From the NCBI GenBank assembly GCA_049325575.1, contig JBMOLK010000124.1, forward strand, positions 1 through 14,494: a stretch of DNA of 14,494 nucleotides, given 5' to 3'. The number at the start of each line of letters is the position of its first letter. Positions within the stretch are counted from its first letter, which is position 1. The translations under genes were made by a program, and so were the position numbers. The DNA comes from JBMOLK01 sp049325575. Lineage in GTDB: Bacteria > Bacillota > Clostridia > Acetivibrionales > Acetivibrionaceae. A model generated the notes under the pieces. The model did no database searches. It was given only the letters and a program-made list of their open reading frames with translations, and was not told where the DNA came from. Below, in pieces: positions 1 through 6,618 of the stretch.

Positions 1-2
1 TT

Positions 3-47
3 AGCGAATTTAAACAGTTATTACAAGATAGAACTATTAAAGATTAA
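3..47 (+). CDS. 3' end of an unidentified upstream gene (partial)
   Basis: An open frame enters from the left edge and encodes a short hydrophilic tail (SEFKQLLQDRTIKD) before a TAA stop. The stop overlaps the AAGGAG ribosome binding site of murC, the tight spacing expected of an operon partner. Only 14 residues are visible, so the product cannot be named, and a chance open frame of this length is possible. Confidence 0.4.
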   Translation, partial: SEFKQLLQDRTIKD

Positions 48-51
48 GGAG
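46..51 (+). promoter_or_regulatory. Ribosome binding site that sets the murC start at TTG 60
   Basis: AAGGAG lies 8 bases before the TTG at 60. The GTG at 51 overlaps this same sequence, so it cannot use it as a Shine-Dalgarno site. The TTG gives the expected MurC N-terminus. Confidence 0.7.
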
Positions 52-59
52 TGTTAGTA

Positions 60-1469
60 TTGGAACAGTTAAGCCTTTTAGATTCGAATAAGGTTAAGAA
101 TGTACATTTTATCGGAATTGGCGGAATAAGTATGAGCGGTTTGTCAGAAATACTTATGAATCTTGGTTATAAAGTATCAGGTTCCGACATCAAGTCCTCC
201 AACATCACTTCAAAGCTGGAGAAAAAAGGAATTCAAATATACATCGGTCATAGTGAAAAAAACATAAATAATCCTGATCTAGTAGTATATACTGCGGCGG
301 TTAAGGAAAACAATCCGGAACTTATGAAAGCAAGGAGTCTTGGTATTACCACCGTAGAGAGAGCAACTCTCCTGGGAGAGATAATGAAAAAGTATCCTTT
401 TAGCGTGGCTATTTCGGGGACTCATGGAAAAACCACAACTACTTCCATGGTTTCAATGATAATGCTTGAGTCAGCTGTAGATCCCACCATACATATTGGC
501 GGAGAATTGGACGCTATTGGAGGGAATACAAGGATTGGAGGAAATAAATATTTTATTACCGAAGCCTGTGAATATGTGGAAAGCTTCCTGAAATTCCATC
601 CTTATCTTGCTATTGTGCTTAACATTGAAGCTGATCATCTGGATTATTTTAAGGATCTGGAGCATATAAAAACTGCATTCTTGAAATTTATATCCCTTGT
701 CCCTGATGATGGCTATGTAGTAGCATGTGTTGATGATGAAAATGTCTCTTCCCTGCTTGATAGGGTATCATGTAATAAAATAACATATGGCATCAACTCT
801 AAAGATGCCATGTGGACAGTAGAGGATATAGTCTTTGACAAATCAGGCTGTGCAGCTTTTAATGTTTTAAAAAACAAAGAAAAGGTTTCTTTTATACAGC
901 TTAAGGTCCCCGGCATTCATAATGTAAGTAATTCACTTGCAGCTATTGCTGCCTGTTATACCTTAGGGTGTGATATACCAAGTATAAAGGCCGGACTTGA
1001 GAGCTTTACCGGCACACACAGGCGTTTTGAACTAAAAGGAGTAGTAGATGATATCAAGGTTGTGGACGACTATGCACATCACCCTTCGGAAATTAAGGCA
1101 ACGCTAAAAGCGGCTCGAAACGGTAACTACCCCAAAATATGGTCGGTTTTTCAGCCCCACACCTACACAAGGACAAAGATGTTATTGGATGAATTTTCAG
1201 AAGCTTTTAATGATGCGGATACAGTATTAATTGCAGACATTTATTCAGCCCGCGAAATAGATACGGGAGAAATACATTCCAGTACATTGGCGGACAGAAT
1301 AAAGGAAAAAGGTAAGGATGCCATTTACTTATCAGGATTTGAATCAATAGTTGCATATTTAAAGGAAAACGCCGCTCCGGGTGATCTGATACTTACAATG
1401 GGAGCCGGTGACATTTACAAGGTTGGAGAAATGTTTCTAAACGAAAAGGAAATAGCGACCGTAAGCTGA
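60..1469 (+). CDS. murC: UDP-N-acetylmuramate--L-alanine ligase (MurC)
   Basis: MurC is the cytoplasmic ATP-dependent ligase that adds L-alanine to UDP-N-acetylmuramic acid, the first amino acid of the peptidoglycan stem peptide. The 469-residue product is full length for the family. An N-terminal Rossmann-like glycine motif (FIGIGGISMSGL, residues 17-28) binds the UDP sugar. The ATP P-loop GTHGKTTT is at about 120-127. The Mur ligase central and C-terminal landmarks HNVSN (about 287-291), TGTHRRFE (about 317-324) and DDYAHHPSEI (about 336-345) are all present. Start is TTG 60, chosen because AAGGAG lies 8 bases upstream. The gene probably follows an upstream partner whose stop overlaps the ribosome binding site, and it ends at a strong hairpin facing the convergent esterase. 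Nothing is missing or truncated. Confidence 0.97.
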   Translation: MEQLSLLDSNKVKNVHFIGIGGISMSGLSEILMNLGYKVSGSDIKSSNITSKLEKKGIQIYIGHSEKNINNPDLVVYTAAVKENNPELMKARSLGITTVERATLLGEIMKKYPFSVAISGTHGKTTTTSMVSMIMLESAVDPTIHIGGELDAIGGNTRIGGNKYFITEACEYVESFLKFHPYLAIVLNIEADHLDYFKDLEHIKTAFLKFISLVPDDGYVVACVDDENVSSLLDRVSCNKITYGINSKDAMWTVEDIVFDKSGCAAFNVLKNKEKVSFIQLKVPGIHNVSNSLAAIAACYTLGCDIPSIKAGLESFTGTHRRFELKGVVDDIKVVDDYAHHPSEIKATLKAARNGNYPKIWSVFQPHTYTRTKMLLDEFSEAFNDADTVLIADIYSAREIDTGEIHSSTLADRIKEKGKDAIYLSGFESIVAYLKENAAPGDLILTMGAGDIYKVGEMFLNEKEIATVS

Positions 1470-1487
1470 TTTCAACTGTTATACCAC

Positions 1488-1526
1488 TATAAACAGCCTT
1501 GAGGCTTAGCCTCAAGGCTGTTTATA
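1488..1526. terminator. Bidirectional hairpin terminator between murC and the esterase
   Basis: A perfect 17-base inverted repeat (1488-1504 against 1510-1526) with a 5-base loop lies between two convergent genes. The core is AAACAGCCTTGAGG / CCTCAAGGCTGTTT. The run of T after it on the + strand is short (TTTATAT), so termination rests mainly on the very strong stem. It can serve both murC and the - strand esterase. Confidence 0.85.
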
Positions 1527-1548
1527 TATCACTACATCAAATGGTCTT

Positions 1549-2610
1549 CTAAACATTCTGTGCGGGAAAATCTTTTATAATACCCAAAACATATCTTTTA
1601 AGAATTGTATAGTCTGTAGAATTGATCAGACGGTCTTTGTTCAGGTCGGCTGCTTTTAAATCATCCTGCGCAGGCAGGTCATCTATTATTCTCAAAAGAT
1701 ACCTCTTCATCAATGTCAGGTCAGTTGAATTAATATTTCCATCCTCATTAAGATCACCCTGGCCTGTTTGTGGAGGTGTGGGAACAAGCGTTGGCACAGG
1801 TGTTGGAGAAGGACTTGAAATTGCAAATTTTAAGCTTTCGGCCTGAAACAATATATTCTTCAAACCGGTTGCCGCTTCTATCCCATAAGGGTCATGTCCT
1901 ACACCGGGAACCTCCTCATATTCATGGGATATGTTTAGCTGCGTCTGAAGTGTATCCATATTCTTGGTATAAAAATATAAGGGGTCAGTGCTGCCAACTA
2001 CAAGCCTTATCCTTAGATTGCCTCTAATTCTGTCGGTATTTGTTTTAATCAAGTTACTTGGGTAATCCTCAGTCTGCGGCAAATTTAATGGTGCACCCGA
2101 TCCCATTGCAACAACACTGCAGAACATATCAGGGTATTTATATGCAAATTTCTGACTTCCCCATCCTCCCATGGAAAAACCTTGTATAGCCCTTCCTTCA
2201 CGGGTACTGATTGTCCGGTAATTCTTATCTATATATGGAATTAACTCTTTTACTATGTATGATTCAGCATTTAGATTACTAATATAGTTATCCAGGTAAA
2301 ACGTATCTCTGCCGCCATTTGGGAAAACCATTATAATTGGAGGTACCTGTTTATTTATAATAGCATTGTTAAGGGTGTCGGCCATAAAGGTCAATGAATT
2401 TTCATTGCCACCCATATAATTCAGGGTATATATTACCGGATACCTGTCATTACCTGTCTCATAACCTGGAGGAAGATATATATTGTATCCCCATTCCTGA
2501 TTTCCCATATATGTGCTAAGCATTGTATGGTGAGTTATACCTGCATATACACTTAAGGAACTCCCAATCACCAAGCATAAAAACAATAAAAGTGCAGCAA
2601 ATCTTTTCAT
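1549..2610 (-). CDS. Secreted cellulosomal esterase (CE1/esterase D type) with C-terminal type I dockerin
   Basis: A secreted alpha/beta-hydrolase predicted to remove acyl or feruloyl esters from plant cell wall xylan while docked on a cellulosome. Residues 1-23 are a signal peptide (cleavage near VYA-G). The catalytic domain spans about 25-260, with the nucleophile elbow GFSMGG (Ser146), a candidate acid at Asp209 (GSTDP) and a candidate His239 (GVGHD). A Pro/Thr linker (about 266-283) leads to a dockerin (about 285-353) with two calcium-loop repeats, DLNEDGNINSTD and DLNKDRLINSTD, each followed by a KRY helix. The hydrolase resembles the putative esterase family PF00756, used by xylan and feruloyl esterases; the exact substrate cannot be read from sequence. 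The ribosome binding site ACCTCCTT (complement, 2619-2626) supports the ATG. It stands alone between terminators, an accessory gene beside core genes. Confidence 0.92.
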   Translation of the reverse strand: MKRFAALLLFLCLVIGSSLSVYAGITHHTMLSTYMGNQEWGYNIYLPPGYETGNDRYPVIYTLNYMGGNENSLTFMADTLNNAIINKQVPPIIMVFPNGGRDTFYLDNYISNLNAESYIVKELIPYIDKNYRTISTREGRAIQGFSMGGWGSQKFAYKYPDMFCSVVAMGSGAPLNLPQTEDYPSNLIKTNTDRIRGNLRIRLVVGSTDPLYFYTKNMDTLQTQLNISHEYEEVPGVGHDPYGIEAATGLKNILFQAESLKFAISSPSPTPVPTLVPTPPQTGQGDLNEDGNINSTDLTLMKRYLLRIIDDLPAQDDLKAADLNKDRLINSTDYTILKRYVLGIIKDFPAQNV

Positions 2611-2634
2611 TACCTTTTACCTCCTTACTAATGC

Positions 2635-2661
2635 AAAAAACCCTCTATGTAATCACAGAGG
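2635..2661 (-). terminator. Intrinsic terminator after fabZ
   Basis: On the - strand the sequence reads CCTCTGTG-ATTA-CATAGAGG, an 8-pair stem with one G-U pair and a 4-base loop, followed by GTTTTTT. It lies 14 bases past the fabZ stop and separates fabZ from the esterase. Confidence 0.8.
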
Positions 2662-2675
2662 ATTCTCTTAAACCT

Positions 2676-3113
2676 TTATTTCTTATTCGGGTCAATCATT
2701 GCAAACTTTATTTCACCTTCTGCTGCAGCCTGTCCATCCACAGTAGCCAGCACCTTGGCTTTACCCATGCCCATTTTAAATACCAGAAACTCTGCTTCAA
2801 GCTTTAGTGTATCTCCCGGAACTACCTGCTTTCTAAACTTCATAGATTCTATACCTGTGAAAACTCCAAGCTTTCCTTTGTTTTCTTCAAGCATAAGACC
2901 TGCTACACAAGCAGTCTGTGCCAATGCCTCCACAATCAGAACCCCCGGCATAATAGGATTCCCCGGAAAATGTCCCTGGAAGAAAGGCTCGTTAGCTGTT
3001 ACATTCTTAATTCCAACTGCTTTCTTTCCAGGTTCCACCTCAAGAATTTTATCAATTAACAAAAACGGATACCTGTGTGGGATAATATTCTGGATATCAA
3101 TATTTGATAGCAT
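2676..3113 (-). CDS. fabZ: 3-hydroxyacyl-[ACP] dehydratase FabZ
   Basis: FabZ removes water from 3-hydroxyacyl-ACP to give trans-2-enoyl-ACP in the elongation cycle of type II fatty acid synthesis in the cytoplasm. The 145-residue protein is full length and shows the hot-dog-fold active site QGHFPGNPIMPGVLIVEALAQ region with the catalytic His48 and Glu62. The N-terminal IPHRYPFLLIDKI segment is also typical. The start ATG at 3113 is preceded 7 bases upstream by GGGGAGG (complement of 3121-3127). It ends at its own terminator. In B. subtilis the fabZ homologue (ywpB), as I recall, also lies close to flhP. A TTGACA element and a palindrome upstream suggest its own promoter, although readthrough from the NAGPA gene is possible. 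Confidence 0.97.
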   Translation of the reverse strand: MLSNIDIQNIIPHRYPFLLIDKILEVEPGKKAVGIKNVTANEPFFQGHFPGNPIMPGVLIVEALAQTACVAGLMLEENKGKLGVFTGIESMKFRKQVVPGDTLKLEAEFLVFKMGMGKAKVLATVDGQAAAEGEIKFAMIDPNKK

Positions 3114-3160
3114 GCTTCATCCTCCCCAAAAAATTATTGGTAATCAATTCATATAGATTA

Positions 3161-3189
3161 ATTCTCTATTATTACCATGGTATTGTCAA
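3161..3189 (-). promoter_or_regulatory. Candidate fabZ promoter with a palindromic operator-like site
   Basis: On the - strand a perfect -35 TTGACA (3184-3189) is followed after 17 bases by GAGAAT (3161-3166), a weak -10. The spacer holds the perfect 10-base palindrome TACCATGGTA (3173-3182), where a repressor would block polymerase. The palindrome does not match the FapR site I know (TTAGTACCTGATACTAA), so the regulator is unknown. Confidence 0.4.
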
Positions 3190-3199
3190 GCCCAAAGTT

Positions 3200-4360
3200 C
3201 TAATCTATTGTTACTATTATACCTCCGCCCAACATTCTCTCCCTGCCTTTAAAGGAAGGCTTGTTTACAATCCTGCCATCTACTATCATCTCTGTGGACG
3301 CACCACCGTCCAGCATAGCTGCATCCTTAATCCCATAGTCCACCAGGTAATCTGCCAGCTCTTTTGCCGAAAGTCCTGCACTGTAACCTGGCTGGCGTCC
3401 ATCCACCGTAATAAGCACTACCTTCCCGTCATGCTTTATTCCTACGGCTGTTCTCGGGTCCCGGTTTGTCAAAAGCCCAACCCACTCGTCCCTGTCAACG
3501 GCAGCAGGTTTCCCTTTCTTTACAAGCCAGCTGCCGCACTCGTATGCCTGATAGTCAGAACCAAACTCCGGTTCATATGAGACTTTTACAGGATCACCTG
3601 CACTAAAAGGGTAAGCTTTAAGATCAAAGGATAGTGGCTCAAAAAAAGTCAGTACCTTGCCGTTCTCAGGTATAATGCAGGCACCATCACCTCTATATAT
3701 TCTTTTTACCTTATTATCTTCAATAATTACTGAAGTATTGAGTTTATTTGCCCTGTTATCCAAACCGAATTCAGGTGTGTATAAAACAATTTCTCCCGGC
3801 TTTCCGCTGCTGTTGATGCTCCCTGCTTTAATCTTATTCGTGCCGTGGGAAATCCATATTCCAGTGTCTATTACTTCTAAAGCTGCTTTCTTTCCATCTA
3901 CAATAAAAACCGGGTACCTTCCCGTAGATTTTGTAATTAGCTTCCCGTTTATAACTACCATCCCTCCAGGCTCTCCATATTGGTAGAAAAAGCCTGCATT
4001 CACTGCTGCGTAGGCATTGCTTCTAGAAGCGATGCTGCTTAATTTCTCAAACCCGTAAACAAGGTCATGTGACAGAACGGGTTTTATCTTTAATCCTTCG
4101 GAGCTTAAATCTATTTCCAGTATATTGATTTTTTGCGGTCTTCCGTTAATCTCGGTGCTTAAAGACTTGTGTACTACTGGAAAAGGTGTGCTTTTAGCAG
4201 AGCTATCTGTTATATCTACACTCTTCTCAACTGCCAGCTGAACCTTTTCTTCTTTCCAAAACAAAAAGTGCCCTGCATAAATGGCTATGAGGGTCACAAT
4301 TATTATTAATATAATTATATTAGCTCTTTTATTCCTCATCAACTTGACTGGTGCCTCCAT
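3200..4360 (-). CDS. Membrane-anchored phosphodiester glycosidase (NAGPA) family protein
   Basis: This protein belongs to the family named for the catalytic part of N-acetylglucosamine-1-phosphodiester alpha-N-acetylglucosaminidase (PF09992). Bacterial members are often labelled exopolysaccharide biosynthesis proteins, but substrates are mostly unknown. Residues about 13-34 form one hydrophobic anchor after a short basic tail, so the domain probably sits outside the membrane. Family landmarks are NAGFF (about 121-125), NRDPRTAVGI (299-308), DGRQPGYSAGLS (320-331) and LDGGASTEM (350-358). Start choice is uncertain: ATG 4360 has a weak GGAA 6 bases upstream, TTG 4372 has no site, and ATG 4339 has GGAGG 14 bases away. 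It lies 43 bases behind the rod-binding flagellar gene, so it may share that transcript. The link to flagella or surface glycan is inference only. Confidence 0.85.
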   Translation of the reverse strand: MEAPVKLMRNKRANIIILIIIVTLIAIYAGHFLFWKEEKVQLAVEKSVDITDSSAKSTPFPVVHKSLSTEINGRPQKINILEIDLSSEGLKIKPVLSHDLVYGFEKLSSIASRSNAYAAVNAGFFYQYGEPGGMVVINGKLITKSTGRYPVFIVDGKKAALEVIDTGIWISHGTNKIKAGSINSSGKPGEIVLYTPEFGLDNRANKLNTSVIIEDNKVKRIYRGDGACIIPENGKVLTFFEPLSFDLKAYPFSAGDPVKVSYEPEFGSDYQAYECGSWLVKKGKPAAVDRDEWVGLLTNRDPRTAVGIKHDGKVVLITVDGRQPGYSAGLSAKELADYLVDYGIKDAAMLDGGASTEMIVDGRIVNKPSFKGRERMLGGGIIVTID

Positions 4361-4403
4361 CAGTAATTCCAAAGCCGTTTTTCAGGAATAGGAAAATCAT
4401 TCC

Positions 4404-4763
4404 TTACTCTTGATAGCCGGATTTTAAGTGTCTTCCAAGCTGCTTGTAAAGCTCGTCAGCCAGACCGTAGCTTCTATTTTTTGATGCCTCCTCAACCAGC
4501 TTTTCATCAAGCAAGCCTTCAAAAATATCTCTTCCCGCATCACTGGGTATTAAATCTGCTTTAGGCACTGTAGCCTTCATCTGTTTGTACACTATACCGA
4601 GAAGTATGCCCTCAAACTCCTTGCAAGCCTTCTTAAGCTCTCTTTCATCTTTGTTGTCAAGAGCGTTCTTTAGCCTCTTTTCAAACTCGTTGTTATCAAC
4701 CTTTGTTCTGGTACTTTGTATTGTATTGTCCACAGATTTATCGTTAATTCTGCTTATATCCAT
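4404..4763 (-). CDS. flgJ: Flagellar rod-binding protein (FlgJ N-terminal domain type)
   Basis: A 119-residue protein that matches the rod-binding domain of FlgJ (PF10135) alone, without the muramidase domain that proteobacterial FlgJ carries. The family helps cap or assemble the flagellar rod as it crosses the wall. The recognisable part is KACKEFEGILLGIVYKQM (about 50-67) and the later DIFEGLLDEKLVEEAS and YGLADELYKQL segments. Start ATG 4763 is preferred because GGAAGG (complement of 4773-4778) sits 9 bases upstream; the further ATG at 4793 has no such site. It is the third gene of the flhO-flhP unit, 115 bases after flhP. The name flgJ is by domain, not by a proven role. Confidence 0.88.
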   Translation of the reverse strand: MDISRINDKSVDNTIQSTRTKVDNNEFEKRLKNALDNKDERELKKACKEFEGILLGIVYKQMKATVPKADLIPSDAGRDIFEGLLDEKLVEEASKNRSYGLADELYKQLGRHLKSGYQE

Positions 4764-4772
4764 ATTATAATC

Positions 4773-4778
4773 CCTTCC
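4773..4778 (-). promoter_or_regulatory. Ribosome binding site that sets the rod-binding protein start
   Basis: GGAAGG on the - strand lies 9 bases before ATG 4763. This is why the internal ATG is preferred over the one at 4793. Confidence 0.6.
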
Positions 4779-4878
4779 ATTACCTTTTTCCATAGGTAAA
4801 ATTGTGCGGTACGTGAAAAACCCCGAAAATTCTAAATACTAAAAGTTATATAAGAATTTTTTCTCTGACTGCGTTAAA

Positions 4879-5679
4879 CTACCTCTTCAAATTGTTTGCT
4901 ATACCAAGCATGTCATCTGCTGACTGAATAGCTTTGGAATTAATCTCATATGCCCTTTGAGCAACAATAAGCTTAACCATTTCTTCAACTACCTGTACAT
5001 TGGATGACTCTAGAAAATACTGCTTTATGTTACTTATAGTACCCAACTCTGCATCAGGTACTGCCTCTCCTGATGCTGCATTTTTTACATATAGATTGCT
5101 TCCTATACTTTCAAGGCCATACCTGTTAGGGAATTTTACGATTCCCAGCTTTTGCCCAAGGGGAATGGTTATCCCATTTTCATCCAAATAACTTAGCTCT
5201 CCATCAGGTGCAACATTGAGCTTTGATATGTCAAAATCAAGTATTATTTGTGCTCCTGCTTCATCCAGAACCTGATAGCCGTCTGACGTTGTGAGCATGT
5301 TTCCATTTTCCGATATACTGATCTTAAAGCTCCCGTCACGGGTGTATACTACATCTCCCTTAGGACCCATCACTGTAAAGAAACCGTCTCCATCTATTGC
5401 AAAGTCCAAAGGATTGTCCGTCTTTTCAAGATTTCCTATTTGAAAACTCCTTACGGTAGATACTGCTGCTGTACCGTGTCCCACCTGCAGGTTTACCGGT
5501 TTTCCCTCTCCCTCCAGCAAATACGCCCTGTTGAGAGTTTCATAAAGCATATCCTTAAACTCAACTCTCTCCTTTTTATATCCGGTTGTGTTTACGTTTG
5601 AAAGATTATTGGATATAACATCTACATTAAGCTGCTGTGCTACCATTCCCGACCCTGCGGTCCAGAGTGCTCTCATCAT
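4879..5679 (-). CDS. flhP: Flagellar basal-body rod protein, FlgG/FlhP type
   Basis: A distal-rod protein of the flagellar axial family, exported by the flagellar type III system. The 266-residue length fits FlgG. The N-terminal coiled region MMRALWTAGSGMVAQQ with VISNNLSNVNTTGYKK (about 21-36) is the rod signature. The central GDGFFTV (about 99-105) and YTRDGSF motifs and the C-terminal SSNVQVVEEMVKLI and QRAYEINSKAIQ helices complete it, and the C-terminus closely follows E. coli FlgG. The first ATG is 10 bases from AGGAGG, which overlaps the flhO stop, so translation is probably coupled. The position after mbl-flhO corresponds to flhP in B. subtilis; flgG would be an equally fair name. Confidence 0.93.
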   Translation of the reverse strand: MMRALWTAGSGMVAQQLNVDVISNNLSNVNTTGYKKERVEFKDMLYETLNRAYLLEGEGKPVNLQVGHGTAAVSTVRSFQIGNLEKTDNPLDFAIDGDGFFTVMGPKGDVVYTRDGSFKISISENGNMLTTSDGYQVLDEAGAQIILDFDISKLNVAPDGELSYLDENGITIPLGQKLGIVKFPNRYGLESIGSNLYVKNAASGEAVPDAELGTISNIKQYFLESSNVQVVEEMVKLIVAQRAYEINSKAIQSADDMLGIANNLKR

Positions 5680-5689
5680 AGTGTGTCAT

Positions 5690-5695
5690 CCTCCT
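5690..5695 (-). promoter_or_regulatory. flhP ribosome binding site overlapping the flhO stop codon
   Basis: The - strand reads TAGGAGG: the flhO stop TAG (5694-5696) shares bases with the AGGAGG of flhP. This suggests translational coupling of the two rod genes. Confidence 0.7.
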
Positions 5696-6473
5696 ATCTC
5701 ACTGTTCCTACCTCATTCACTGCCTTTTCCAGGGCTCCATCCTGGGCCTGTAAGATCTTCTGGTTTGCTTCATATGAGCGCATTATAGTGATCATGTTTA
5801 TCATTTCATTTACGGCATTTACATTTGACTGCTCCAAATATCCCTGCTTAATAACCCCGCTAAATTCCTGTTCCTGGGTCTCCTCGGTTCTTTCAACCAG
5901 ATTTGACCCTGTTTTCCTCAATGTCTTTGTATCGGTAAAACTCTTTATCATAAGCTTATCTATTACTTCACCGTTCTGTAGGATTGACCCGTCACTTGAT
6001 ATGTTTAAGTTCTCGGTTTCCAAAGTAATGGGACCGTTTTCTCCCATAACCAGATAACCTTCCTTCGTTACCAACTGACGTTCCGTATTTAGACCAAAAG
6101 CGCCGTCTCTGGTATAACTTTGCCTTAAATTTCCGTTATTATCGGGCACGGCTACCGTAAAAAACGCTGTATCTGAACCACTGATTGCCATATCAAGACT
6201 GTTATCCGTCTTTATCAGCTGCCCCTGGTGGTAGTAGGTAAATACTTCTCCAACATCATTTCCCAGTTGTACATCCCCAACTTTGCCCGAAGGGTTAAGA
6301 CTACTTTTGCTATCGTTTATACGACTTATCAAAGCATCAGGAAAACTTTCGAATACAACTGTATCCTTTTTATAACCGTTTGTATTTACATTGGCAAGAT
6401 TATTGGAGACAATATCCATTTGCTTGCTGTTTGCGGTCATGCTCCAACCTGACGTGTAAAGACCTCGTATCAT
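5694..6473 (-). CDS. flhO: Flagellar hook-basal body protein, FlgF/FlhO type
   Basis: A second axial rod protein of 259 residues. The N-terminus MIRGLYTSGWSM and the rod signature IVSNNLANVNTNGYKK (about 21-36) are clear. The central part has the family YTRDGAFGLN and a C-terminal QGYLEQSNVNAVNEMI plus RSYEANQKILQ helix. It would form part of the proximal or distal rod together with FlhP. The start ATG has AGGAG 7-8 bases upstream. A sigma-D-type promoter begins 56 bases before the start and a terminator behind mbl insulates it, so flhO is the first gene of a flagellar unit with flhP and the rod-binding gene. In B. subtilis flhO likewise follows mbl. Assignment between FlgF and FlgG subtypes is less certain than the family. 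Confidence 0.92.
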   Translation of the reverse strand: MIRGLYTSGWSMTANSKQMDIVSNNLANVNTNGYKKDTVVFESFPDALISRINDSKSSLNPSGKVGDVQLGNDVGEVFTYYHQGQLIKTDNSLDMAISGSDTAFFTVAVPDNNGNLRQSYTRDGAFGLNTERQLVTKEGYLVMGENGPITLETENLNISSDGSILQNGEVIDKLMIKSFTDTKTLRKTGSNLVERTEETQEQEFSGVIKQGYLEQSNVNAVNEMINMITIMRSYEANQKILQAQDGALEKAVNEVGTVR

Positions 6474-6528
6474 ATTTTTTCTCCTGGAATAACATATTTC
6501 ACAGTTAAAAATGCTTTCTCATAAAAGT

Positions 6529-6555
6529 ATATCGGAAATAAACAAGATTGGCTTA
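6529..6555 (-). promoter_or_regulatory. Sigma-D (sigma-28) type flagellar promoter for flhO
   Basis: On the - strand TAAG (6552-6555), a 15-base spacer and TCCGATAT (6529-6536) match the motility consensus TAAA-N15-GCCGATAT in 10 of 12 positions with exact spacing. The site lies between the mbl terminator and flhO, exactly where a separate motility promoter is needed. Confidence 0.75.
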
Positions 6556-6573
6556 ATAGAAATAAAAGCACAC

Positions 6574-6599
6574 AAAAAGCCGGGTTTTTCCAACCCGGC
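6574..6599 (-). terminator. Intrinsic terminator after mbl
   Basis: The - strand reads GCCGGGTT-GGAAA-AACCCGGC followed by TTTTT: a perfect 8-base, GC-rich stem with a 5-base loop and a T tract. It starts 20 bases past the mbl stop and separates mbl from the flagellar genes. Confidence 0.9.
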
Positions 6600-6618
6600 C
6601 GCTCATATCATACAAATC

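Noticed and set aside
1549..2610. Recent horizontal transfer of the esterase
   Set aside because: No mobile element, repeat or attachment site flanks it, and its base use looks similar to its neighbours by eye; it may simply be a native cellulosomal gene.
3171..3184. FapR operator in front of fabZ
   Set aside because: The palindrome TACCATGGTA does not match the FapR consensus in sequence or length.
2755..3580. Long + strand open frames of 133 and 158 codons
   Set aside because: They lie opposite fabZ and the NAGPA gene, have no recognisable domain and no good ribosome binding site, and the opposite strands encode clear families.
5683..6057. A 124-codon + strand frame opposite flhO
   Set aside because: It is antisense to a well conserved rod protein, has no family resemblance and no proper start signal.
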